From: CAZEJK01 sp964512045
GTDB lineage: Bacteria > Acidobacteriota > Thermoanaerobaculia > Thermoanaerobaculales > Sulfomarinibacteraceae
Length of the DNA stretch: 30,725 bases
NCBI GenBank assembly: GCA_964512045.1
Contig: CAZEJK010000039.1
Coordinates: 1-30,725, forward strand
Reading direction: 5' to 3'
Both the position numbers and the translations under genes were made by a program. Below, piece by piece: positions 8,370 to 15,966 of the stretch (its first letter is position 1; each line of letters starts with the position of its first letter). The notes under the pieces were generated by a model. That model did no database searches, was not told the origin of the DNA, and was given only the letters and a program-made list of their open reading frames with translations.

Positions 8370-8547
8370 CCGGCCAGCGGCCCCGGGCCCGGAAGCTGGT
8401 TGCCGGCCCCGGACGATGGCCATCAAGCGACCACGGAGCGTGCGGGTCGACCCGACGGATCGGGGCTTCGCGAGTCCGGCAGCCGGCCATCCGCCACATA
8501 CGATGCGGACCAGAGGCCCGCGGTCCCTGCAAGGTCCGCAGCACACC
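8370..8547. repeat. 178-bp dispersed intergenic repeat, copy A
   Basis: Bases 8370-8547 align without gaps to 29473-29650 with only scattered substitutions; the right two thirds is almost identical. Within it TGCGGACC (8504-8511) pairs with GGTCCGCA (8533-8540), giving an 8-bp stem. Both copies have stop codons or no ribosome-binding site in the short frames they contain, so I read them as non-coding. Of the gene-free stretch between 8301 and 8671, this element and the next one occupy nearly all. Confidence 0.85.
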
Positions 8548-8569
8548 TGACACACCGCACCCTCCGAGA

Positions 8570-8655
8570 GGACCGCGGACGTCCCGTCCGCAGCATCGGG
8601 CTCGCTGCATGACCCGATGCAGACCAGAGGTCCGCGGTCCGTGCTCGGACGGCAG
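8570..8655. repeat. Nested hairpin repeat element past the cytochrome operon
   Basis: An outer perfect 11-bp inverted repeat, GGACCGCGGAC (8570-8580) and GTCCGCGGTCC (8630-8640), encloses an inner perfect 8-bp stem, GCATCGGG (8593-8600) and CCCGATGC (8613-8620). The element contains the same GACCAGAGG core as copies at 1-70, 8504-8540 and 29603-29640. It lies 32 bases past the last stop of the redox operon. There is no U-run, so it is not a standard intrinsic terminator, but so strong a stem could still protect the 3' end of the transcript or promote termination. Confidence 0.75.
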
Positions 8656-8671
8656 CGCACTCATTGACAGG

Positions 8672-11083
8672 TCACCGCCTGAGGCGGGTGCTCAGCGTGG
8701 AGGTATGGGCGACCCCGACGTGGTAGCCGTGGCACTGTGTGCACGCATCACCCGCAGCTCCAGATACGTGGCAGCCTTCGCAGTGAGACTTGGAGATGTC
8801 GGCGAAGCTCGACGCGTAGCTTGTCGGATCGGTACCGGTGTAGTAGTCGAGCGGCCTGGCGTCCGCATTCAGGGCGTGACAGCTCAGGCACCCTTCCTGA
8901 TCCGTTACGCTGAAGTGACTCACGTGTTGGAACATGGTGAGCTCGGTCGTGCCTGCAGTGACACGGGTCGGCTGCCAGTTCACGACCCGGCCGCCGTCGG
9001 GACGCGCGTCGATGGAGTGGCACTTCGCGCAGGAGCCCGGCGCCTGCGGATCGGTGAGCGCGCGGAAGACCGGACGCGCGACCCGCTCCGCCGAGGTGCC
9101 GAAGGTGGCGGCCAGCACATCCAGCCACGTTCTCAGGAACCGGTCAGCGTGGCCGACCGGCCGGTAGTACAGCGAGTAGTTGGCCCGATACCACCCTCCG
9201 AGCGCAGCCCACTGCTCCGGATCGACAGTGGGCAGCTCCACCAGCGCATCGGCGCCTGCGTCACCATCAGCAGCTGAAGCGTCGGTCAGGTCGTCAGCGA
9301 AGGCGAACAGATCCTCGTCATCGCCTCCAGCACCGAGAAGCTCATCCGAGCCGTCGCCGCCCCAGAGCTCCTCGTCCCCCATGAGCAGCTCATCGTCTCC
9401 CGCGAGAAGATGGTCATCCTCGGCCAGCAGCCGGTCGTCGCCACCGAGCAGCTCATCATCGCCGGCCGGCGAACCATGGTCCTCGGCATCCTCGGCGAGG
9501 AGGTTCGGGGAAGCGTCACGCTCATCACGCACTGGCGACGTCACCTCTGCAGCAGGCGAGCCCGCCCCTACCGCCGGTAACTCGCGGTGACCAGCGACCA
9601 CGATCTCACCTGCCCGGTACCTGGGCACCTCTGTGAGCAGGTCCGGAAACCACTCCTCCTGCGCAGCGGTCACCACATCGCGCGGCAACGCTCCAAGCAG
9701 CTCCACCAGAGCGGCCCGCTCCAGGCGTTGACCAGTCGTCGCCTCGAGGCGAGCCCCGAGGGCCTCGGATCCGGACACCATCACGTCGAACATCAGCTCC
9801 TTGACTGCCCAGGCGACCCGGGCCACCGAGCCGAGCACCTCAGGAGACGCGTCTCGGAGATCGAGAAGGTCCTCGACCTGCATGGTGCGCCAGAGGTCGT
9901 CTCGCACCTCACGGTCACCGAACAGCAACAGATGGAGCAGCGGCGTGATCTCCTCCTCGGCGAACCGCGGCCACTCGCCGACGTCGAAACCCTGGGCTGC
10001 CAGCGTCTGCAGATCCATCCCCGGCACCGTCAGAACTGCCAGGGCGGTGGTACCTGCGGTCCGTGCGCGTCCGTCGATCTGACTGAGGTGACACGACGCG
10101 CAGGACTCGGCAAACGGCTTCACCAGCATCCGGCGGCCGAACAGGTCCGACTCGTGGCAGCCACCGCACGTCGTCGGCGCCACGACGTCGGTGCGCGACG
10201 CAAAGTGGCGCGCGATGTGGCGGACGTGATCGAACACCAGGTGTGTCCGTCGGTTCGCGGGATACGACTCGAACTCCGGATGACCGTTGGCGAACGACTC
10301 GAACTGCTCGCTGTGACACGATTGACAACGGTCATCTGAGATCCGGCCGAGCCGGGCGTTCTCTCCCTGATGCTCGCGGTGACACACCGCACACCCGACC
10401 GGATCCGCCGCACTCACCGGGAACACGGCACCAGCAACAGCGAGTCTCAGCGGATCGGAGGTCGCGTCCCGCCGGGCCTCGGAGACTGCCCGCCTCGTCT
10501 CGAGCACCCCGAACGGCTGGCCGTGCGCCGAGAACGGTTGATCGCCGAGCCGATGACACGCCAGGCACGGAGCACCCGCCTCCTGCGGAGTCCTGGCCTC
10601 GATCGACTGACCGAGCCACCCGGTCACTCCAGCGGAGAAGGCTGGATGGCAGCCATCACAGGAAGCGATCTCCCCGTGCGCCTGGCTCACAGGACCAGGC
10701 GACACCCATGTGGCACGACGGTTCGGAGCGAGCACGACCAGCACAGCACCGAGCGTGACGAGCAGGGCCCACTTCGCGACTCTGGCACGAGCCGCTCGTC
10801 GGGACAGCGTGGGCACGCACCGCTCGCGGGGATGAGCGCACCGGCCATCAGGAAACGGTCCTTCGGAGCACGGTCCGCCGGCCGACTCCGCTCGCATGCA
10901 CACCCACCGATCCCCCTGCAGCACCGGCTGACACTCCGCAGGCTGCCGACAACGACCGTGATGATCCGGTCCGTTGCGGCACGGCTCACCGCCGTCGCGG
11001 TGGCCACAGACCCACCGCTGGGTGGGTCGCTCGTAGCCGCTCTCTCGATGAGAGAACCGCTGGAGCCGTTCGTGCTCGCTCAC
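8672..11083 (-). CDS. Membrane-anchored decaheme cytochrome c with cytoplasmic Cys-rich N-terminus and acidic linker
   Basis: This 803-residue protein has ten CXXCH heme sites: six at 142, 173, 231, 253, 306 and 328, and four at 685, 732, 768 and 781. One membrane helix (about 103-120) follows a basic stretch, so the hemes should be periplasmic and residues 1-100 cytoplasmic. That N-terminus holds two tandem copies of a four-cysteine unit, WVC-x8-9-PC-x2-GP-x4-GRC-x5-C, with C26, C35, C45, C51 and C62, C72, C82, C89. They could bind zinc or an iron-sulfur cluster. The two heme groups are split by ~350 residues without hemes, ending in an acidic linker (about 541-598) of repeats like GDDELLG. 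The start is GTG at 11083, whose bases overlap the upstream TGA (GTGA), indicating coupled translation. It is the last gene of the six-gene redox operon and probably accepts electrons from its upstream neighbour. I cannot name its terminal acceptor. Confidence 0.92.
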   Translation of the reverse strand: MSEHERLQRFSHRESGYERPTQRWVCGHRDGGEPCRNGPDHHGRCRQPAECQPVLQGDRWVCMRAESAGGPCSEGPFPDGRCAHPRERCVPTLSRRAARARVAKWALLVTLGAVLVVLAPNRRATWVSPGPVSQAHGEIASCDGCHPAFSAGVTGWLGQSIEARTPQEAGAPCLACHRLGDQPFSAHGQPFGVLETRRAVSEARRDATSDPLRLAVAGAVFPVSAADPVGCAVCHREHQGENARLGRISDDRCQSCHSEQFESFANGHPEFESYPANRRTHLVFDHVRHIARHFASRTDVVAPTTCGGCHESDLFGRRMLVKPFAESCASCHLSQIDGRARTAGTTALAVLTVPGMDLQTLAAQGFDVGEWPRFAEEEITPLLHLLLFGDREVRDDLWRTMQVEDLLDLRDASPEVLGSVARVAWAVKELMFDVMVSGSEALGARLEATTGQRLERAALVELLGALPRDVVTAAQEEWFPDLLTEVPRYRAGEIVVAGHRELPAVGAGSPAAEVTSPVRDERDASPNLLAEDAEDHGSPAGDDELLGGDDRLLAEDDHLLAGDDELLMGDEELWGGDGSDELLGAGGDDEDLFAFADDLTDASAADGDAGADALVELPTVDPEQWAALGGWYRANYSLYYRPVGHADRFLRTWLDVLAATFGTSAERVARPVFRALTDPQAPGSCAKCHSIDARPDGGRVVNWQPTRVTAGTTELTMFQHVSHFSVTDQEGCLSCHALNADARPLDYYTGTDPTSYASSFADISKSHCEGCHVSGAAGDACTQCHGYHVGVAHTSTLSTRLRR

Positions 11084-13644
11084 AGCGCACCGCCGCTGAA
11101 GGTCAGTACCAGCAGGACATGGACAACCACCAGGAGCACCAGGCTCCACGTCAACGGGACGTGGATCCGCCGCCAGCTGCGCAACGCGTCGTGCAACGCC
11201 TCCTGGTAGTCCAGATTGTTCTTGGCCACGATACAGCGATCGATCTCGTCGAGGATCTCACGGCCTCGGTCGTCGAGGTAACGCTCCAGGTGGCGCACCT
11301 CCCGCCGCAGCCGCAGGACGCTGCGGTTCGACTCCACGAGGTGGCCCAGCCGGTTGCGCGGCCCATCGAAGAACTCCCCCAGGCGCTGTGCGTAGAAGTC
11401 GGCCAGGGTTCCCGACGCGGTCTCGCGCACCGACTGCATTGCCAGCCCCTCCACGCGCCTGGCCAGCATGCGCCGGAACGCCGGAATCCGCTCATAGAGG
11501 ATCAGCTCTCCGTGCCGCCGCCGGCGCTCGGGAATCCAGCGCGAAAGCAGAAGGCCCACAGCCCCGCTTGCCGCCACAGCAAGAAACAGCAACCAGAGAG
11601 CCGACTCCAGCCGACCCGGCGGAGGCGACAAGCCCGCATGCAGGACGAACGCCACGCCGCCGAGGATGCCCCACCCCCAGTGCGCCCTCAGCCATCTCGA
11701 GAGGTCGCCGAGCGGCGCGGCCGGAAGCCTCTTGCGTCCCGCCAGCAGGAGCAGCGCCGCAAACGCCGCCAGAAGAGCCCAACCGGAGAGCACATTCGAG
11801 TGATGGAGCGTGCACTCCCAGAGCTCGTTTGCAGCGATCAGGGCACCGACGCCGAGTGCAACCAGCGCGAGCGTCCGCAGACGTCGGCCACGACGGACGA
11901 CGCCGCGCAGGAACCCGGCAAACCGGCGTCGATCCCGCATATCGACCCGGACGAGTGCATCGTGCGGGCACGCCCGCTCGCACGCAGGACCACCGAGCTG
12001 CTCCGCACAGAGATCGCACTTCGTTGCCTTGGCGATCGGCGTGCCGCTCTCCTCGTCGACCACGAACCGACCGTCGGTGTCGCGGATGTCCACCATGCGG
12101 ATCGAGTCGTACGGGCAGCTTTCGGCACAGGTCCGACATCCGATACAGGTCGCATCGTCAATCAGTACACGCAGATGCTCCGGATCCCGGTGGATCGCAC
12201 CTGTAGGGCATCCGACGAGGCACACCGGATCGACGCAGTGCATGCATGCGGTTGCGAACATCAATGCCCCGTGCGATGGTCCGTGCCGGACAAACCGAGG
12301 GTTCCCTTCATGAGTTGCAGCACACGCAGCAACACACTCGTCGCAGTCAACGCAGCGGTCTGCGTTGATGACCATCGATGCCTGACCGTTGATCAGTCGG
12401 CTATCCACGAGCGCGTCCAACAACGATTGCTCCAGAGTCTCATTGGCGCCGTGGTCAGCCCACGCTGGCGCGTCGGCTGATGGGATCGCTGCGGTCGCCC
12501 TCGCGATGGTCTCCTCGCCCAAACCTGGCAGCACCAGCTCTTCCAGCAGGTCGGTGGGAACCCTCAGCACATCCACAAAGCCCACCGCCCGCAGCGAGCT
12601 CTGCAGGCACAGCTCGGCTCCGTCCCGCCAGTGGCAGACGATCTCTCTCAACCCGAACACCTCGTTCGCTGTCAGATAGCCGACCGTCCGATGGCCGTGG
12701 TCCAACCGCCGCGAAACCCTCGCGAACCCGGAGCGCACGATCACCAGGCCGTCGAGGTAGTTACCTTCCTCGGCGATGATCGGCTCGTGCGCGATCACCT
12801 CGGAGGGGTCGTGCGCCACGATCTGCTTGAACGAGCTGAACCACTCCAGGTTGCCGTAGCTTTCGAACAGCGTCTGCTCTGCGATCCGATCCAGGGTCTC
12901 GGAGTCCAGGTGCGCGAGCAGCGGCGTCTCCGCCAGGTGGGCCGACAGGTTGCGCGAGCGGTACAGGCTGTCCACCGACTCACGAAACCCCGGGTCACGG
13001 CGGCGGATATCGCGTAGACCCTGCCAGCGCAGCTCGACCAGCTCCGCCGGGCCATCCGCGACGATCGAGGCCGTCCTCGGCGATCTGGACAACGCCGCGA
13101 TCTCGCCGAACATCTGGCCCGAGCCCATCTCGATCGTCTTGGCGCCTTGCAGCAGACGATCCAGATCCTTCACGTACGTCCGCGCGCGGTCGGTCCCACC
13201 TTCTCTCACGCTGGTCGCCACGCTCTGGTAGAGGGCCACGTCGCGGATCTCGGGTGCGCGTGGAGCGCTCCAACCCTGGGTCAGCGCCCGCCACCAGGAC
13301 CCCCGCCGCATCTCCCGCCGTCCGGTCAGCGAGCGCGATGCCTCGTGGTCCAGGACCACCCGAACCGACCCCGAGAGGATCACGAACACCGAGCTCCCGT
13401 AGTCCCCTTCGCGCACGACGATGTCGCCGCGATCGAGGCGCACGAGGCGCGCGTCGTTGGTGATGATGTCGGCAAGCGAGGCACTCGCGGGGAACCTGTG
13501 CGCATCGATCGCAGCGAAGATCGGGCTCGCAAGGACGCGCTCCACCTCCGCTGGTCCCATCTCTCCACCGAAAGGCGTCGCCCAGCGGTGCGGCCGCTGG
13601 ATCGTGGTCGCCTCCTGACTGCGCACTGCCACCTGAGCGCTCAT
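11080..13644 (-). CDS. Fusion of two cyclic-nucleotide-binding domains, four-cluster ferredoxin and membrane domain
   Basis: This 854-residue protein has an unusual order of domains. Two cNMP-binding domains lie at about 50-210 and 235-395. The first keeps the phosphate-binding cassette FGEIAALSRSPRTAS with Glu181 and Arg190 and carries an insert at about 102-165; the second is more degenerate. A DMSO-reductase/NrfC-type ferredoxin domain follows with sixteen cysteines: 431/434/437/441, 467/470/475/479, 500/503/506/510 and 543/546/555/559. The C-terminus has about five membrane helices (588-606, 620-636, 656-672, 681-702, 829-850). His614, His615, His669, His828 and His842 in or near these could ligate b-heme. 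It probably moves electrons between the quinone pool or a cytoplasmic donor and the periplasmic cytochromes, with gating by a cyclic nucleotide as inference. The ATG at 13644 follows GAAGGCGAG; a GTG at 13695 overlapping the previous gene is possible. It overlaps the decaheme gene by four bases. Confidence 0.9.
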   Translation of the reverse strand: MSAQVAVRSQEATTIQRPHRWATPFGGEMGPAEVERVLASPIFAAIDAHRFPASASLADIITNDARLVRLDRGDIVVREGDYGSSVFVILSGSVRVVLDHEASRSLTGRREMRRGSWWRALTQGWSAPRAPEIRDVALYQSVATSVREGGTDRARTYVKDLDRLLQGAKTIEMGSGQMFGEIAALSRSPRTASIVADGPAELVELRWQGLRDIRRRDPGFRESVDSLYRSRNLSAHLAETPLLAHLDSETLDRIAEQTLFESYGNLEWFSSFKQIVAHDPSEVIAHEPIIAEEGNYLDGLVIVRSGFARVSRRLDHGHRTVGYLTANEVFGLREIVCHWRDGAELCLQSSLRAVGFVDVLRVPTDLLEELVLPGLGEETIARATAAIPSADAPAWADHGANETLEQSLLDALVDSRLINGQASMVINADRCVDCDECVAACAATHEGNPRFVRHGPSHGALMFATACMHCVDPVCLVGCPTGAIHRDPEHLRVLIDDATCIGCRTCAESCPYDSIRMVDIRDTDGRFVVDEESGTPIAKATKCDLCAEQLGGPACERACPHDALVRVDMRDRRRFAGFLRGVVRRGRRLRTLALVALGVGALIAANELWECTLHHSNVLSGWALLAAFAALLLLAGRKRLPAAPLGDLSRWLRAHWGWGILGGVAFVLHAGLSPPPGRLESALWLLFLAVAASGAVGLLLSRWIPERRRRHGELILYERIPAFRRMLARRVEGLAMQSVRETASGTLADFYAQRLGEFFDGPRNRLGHLVESNRSVLRLRREVRHLERYLDDRGREILDEIDRCIVAKNNLDYQEALHDALRSWRRIHVPLTWSLVLLVVVHVLLVLTFSGGAL

Positions 13645-13672
13645 CACTCTCGCCTTCGTCCCACGGCTCGGC

Positions 13673-14689
13673 TCAGCTTCCGGCGATCGGTCCACCCGGC
13701 GCCGGGTCGCCCTTGGTCGCCGATGGGATCACCGCGTCCAGCGCCGCCCAAGCGGACCCATCGTACGCCGCTGCGAGCCGCTGGGTCGCCGCAGCCACCG
13801 CTTCCGCCGCTGCGAGAAGCTCGTCGGCGTTGTTCAGCTTGAGCTCGGCAGCACCGGCTGCCTGGACGATCTCATCGATCTCGGGGACGGAGATCATCTC
13901 GGCGATCTTGGCGATCCGTTTCGTGGCCAGCGCGGCCCGCTTTGCCATCGACACCGCGTACCGGTCCTTCTCGGTCCCCTTCGCCACCGCGCGCAGCGAC
14001 TCCTCCAGCTCCACGGCCGTACCCACAACGAACAGCAACCTCTTCCGCTCCTGGGTCGCTTCACGGTTGGCCTTGTCAGGCGTGTGCCAGGTGTTGTGCC
14101 GCACCTCCCCCTGCGACCACGAGACGAGCTCGAACGGGCTGCCGGCAGCATGGCCGCCCACGTTGACAAGACGCTCCTCGGGCACGATGTGACAGGCGAA
14201 GCAGTTCTTGGCCAGCCGGTACACGTGCTGCGGCCGGATCATGCCCGCCGCTTCAGCGGCCTCCCAGCGCGCTGCCTCCTCGGCAGCGCTCTCCTGCTCC
14301 TCGGTCTCGTGACCGGAGAACTCGCCGTGGACCTTCACCCAGTCCCGAGCACCGCCGTGGCACGACTCGCACGCGATCCCCGCGATCGCATCCACATCGC
14401 CGTCGTCCTCCGCCTTCGACAGGTAGTGGCAGTCCAGACAGAGGCTCTCCGCCTTGATCCGGCGGATCGAGAGCTTGTCAGCAATCTCCCGCGCCGTATC
14501 CCGACGCTGCAGCTCGGTGAACGTCGCGAAGTGATGGGTGTCCTCCCAGATCTTGGACTCCACCTTGTGACACTCCGCGCACTTCACCGGCCCGACCACA
14601 GTGGCGGGATCCGGCTGCTTCGCCATCAGCGAGCTCACCGCACAGATCACAGCCACAGCCACACTCCACACCAGCAGTTTCTTTGACAT
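13673..14689 (-). CDS. Periplasmic tetraheme cytochrome c (c554-like)
   Basis: This 338-residue protein has a signal peptide (about 1-23, ending near LMA) and four CXXCH sites at residues 37, 84, 107 and 163. The spacing, with an early CAECH, a CLDCH and a CESCHGG, resembles the cytochrome c554 group of multiheme proteins, electron carriers in the periplasm. The C-terminal third is heme-free, alanine-rich and helical, and may form a coiled coil with a partner. The ATG at 14689 was chosen because GGAGGAGAAGAGG lies just before it and the signal peptide starts there; an upstream ATG at 14743 would overlap the preceding gene and bury the signal peptide. It lies between the reductase and the ferredoxin-fusion genes and is likely a shuttle among the operon products. 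Confidence 0.9.
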   Translation of the reverse strand: MSKKLLVWSVAVAVICAVSSLMAKQPDPATVVGPVKCAECHKVESKIWEDTHHFATFTELQRRDTAREIADKLSIRRIKAESLCLDCHYLSKAEDDGDVDAIAGIACESCHGGARDWVKVHGEFSGHETEEQESAAEEAARWEAAEAAGMIRPQHVYRLAKNCFACHIVPEERLVNVGGHAAGSPFELVSWSQGEVRHNTWHTPDKANREATQERKRLLFVVGTAVELEESLRAVAKGTEKDRYAVSMAKRAALATKRIAKIAEMISVPEIDEIVQAAGAAELKLNNADELLAAAEAVAAATQRLAAAYDGSAWAALDAVIPSATKGDPAPGGPIAGS

Positions 14690-14735
14690 CCTCTTCTCCT
14701 CCTCGTCCTCGAGCTCCCACACCTCTGTCTGCGTC

Positions 14736-15965
14736 TCAGGCATCGAGCACCACCCGGCCGTCTGGTACCGAGATACACGTCAGGCACGAGCCTGGCTCCG
14801 GCGGGAAGCCCGGCTCGGCAGTCGGCTCGACACGACCTTCTCGTACGGCGGTCAGGCACGATCCGCAGCTGCCAGCTCGACAGCCGGAGTCGATGGCGAC
14901 GCCGGTAACCTCCGCCATCTCCAGAAGCGTTCCGGAGCCTTCAGTCCAGGTCGCAGTCTGTCCGCTGCGGGCGAACACCACCTCGGCTGGCTGCCGGTCG
15001 GCGCGCGGCTTCACCAGGCTGGCCGGTCCAAACGCCTCGAACGCGACGTCTTCGGCAGGTACGCCCCACTCCTGGAGTGCGGCGCTCAGCGTGTCCGCCA
15101 TCGGCGCCGGCCCGCACAGGAAGAACTGGTAGTTGCTCGAGGGCAGCAGCTCCTGGAGGCGCTCGAACGAGATGCGACCATCGTGTTGATAGTCACGACC
15201 GAGACGGAGACCCTCCTCCGGATCGGTCAAGAACAGCTCCACCCGGAGATTGGGCATCGACCGTTGCAGCGCCTCGACCTCGCTGCGCAGCGGGTACTCC
15301 TCCAGGCTCCGCATCCCGAGCAGAAGCCACGTCTCGCGTGGTCGCCCGGAATCGGCTATGGCCCGCGCCATGCAGAGCACCGGCGTGATGCCAACGCCGG
15401 CGCCGACCAGGACCACCGGACGATCTCTCGAGACGTCCAGCACGAACTGGCCGGATGGCGCCAGGAGATCGATAATGTCCCCTTCACCGACGTCATCGCA
15501 CAGATGACCCGAGGCGACGCCGACCCGTCCCCCCTCATCCACGCGCTTGACGGTGATGCGGTAGCGATCGAGCCGTCGCGGCGAGTCCGATAGCGAGTAG
15601 CACCGCACCACCGGTTTCGGCCGGTTCGCCAACCTGAGCTGAACCGTCACGTGCTGGCCTGGAAGAAACGGCGGCAGCGGACGCCGATCGTGCGGAACCA
15701 GCTCGAACGAGTGGACGCCGCGCGCCTCCTTCTTCTTGCTCGCCACCACGAACTTCCGTGCACCCTGCCAGGAGCGCTCGGCCCGGTCCCGCTGAGCCCG
15801 GGCAGCATCGAGGTGGACCTCGGCTTGCTCCCGGAAGAGACGCAACGCCAGCTCCTGCCTCGCAGCACTTCGCGCCCGCCGCACCGTCGAGAACCCGACT
15901 GCAATGACCGCCTCCGCCAACGCAGCGACCACAATCACGATCCCGAAGATCTCGACGACATGCAT
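14736..15965 (-). CDS. Membrane-tethered flavin reductase with C-terminal 2Fe-2S ferredoxin domain
   Basis: This 409-residue protein starts with one membrane helix (about 3-25) and a charged, probably coiled-coil stretch (about 30-70). A ferredoxin-NADP-reductase-type unit follows: flavin-binding RCYSLSDSP (121-129), nucleotide-binding GAGVGITP (188-195) and CGPAPM (294-299). A plant-type 2Fe-2S domain ends the protein with C362, C367, C370 and C394 or C397. It should oxidise NAD(P)H and pass single electrons through FAD to the 2Fe-2S centre on the cytoplasmic membrane face. The layout is like Hcr or dioxygenase reductases with an added membrane anchor. The ATG at 15965 lies one base after the preceding stop, with GGTGAAG upstream. 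In this operon it could feed or draw electrons from the cytochrome chain; the true partner is not shown by sequence. Confidence 0.92.
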   Translation of the reverse strand: MHVVEIFGIVIVVAALAEAVIAVGFSTVRRARSAARQELALRLFREQAEVHLDAARAQRDRAERSWQGARKFVVASKKKEARGVHSFELVPHDRRPLPPFLPGQHVTVQLRLANRPKPVVRCYSLSDSPRRLDRYRITVKRVDEGGRVGVASGHLCDDVGEGDIIDLLAPSGQFVLDVSRDRPVVLVGAGVGITPVLCMARAIADSGRPRETWLLLGMRSLEEYPLRSEVEALQRSMPNLRVELFLTDPEEGLRLGRDYQHDGRISFERLQELLPSSNYQFFLCGPAPMADTLSAALQEWGVPAEDVAFEAFGPASLVKPRADRQPAEVVFARSGQTATWTEGSGTLLEMAEVTGVAIDSGCRAGSCGSCLTAVREGRVEPTAEPGFPPEPGSCLTCISVPDGRVVLDA

Positions 15966-15966
15966 G

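Noticed and set aside
8570..8640. Intrinsic terminator for the redox operon
   Set aside because: The stem is strong, but no U-run follows on the minus strand and related copies occur elsewhere; it is kept as a repeat element with a possible 3'-end role.
14736..15965. Assignment of the reductase as Hcr, NqrF or a dioxygenase reductase
   Set aside because: No hybrid cluster protein, Nqr or oxygenase gene is nearby and the N-terminal anchor with C-terminal 2Fe-2S order fits none exactly; only the general class is supported.
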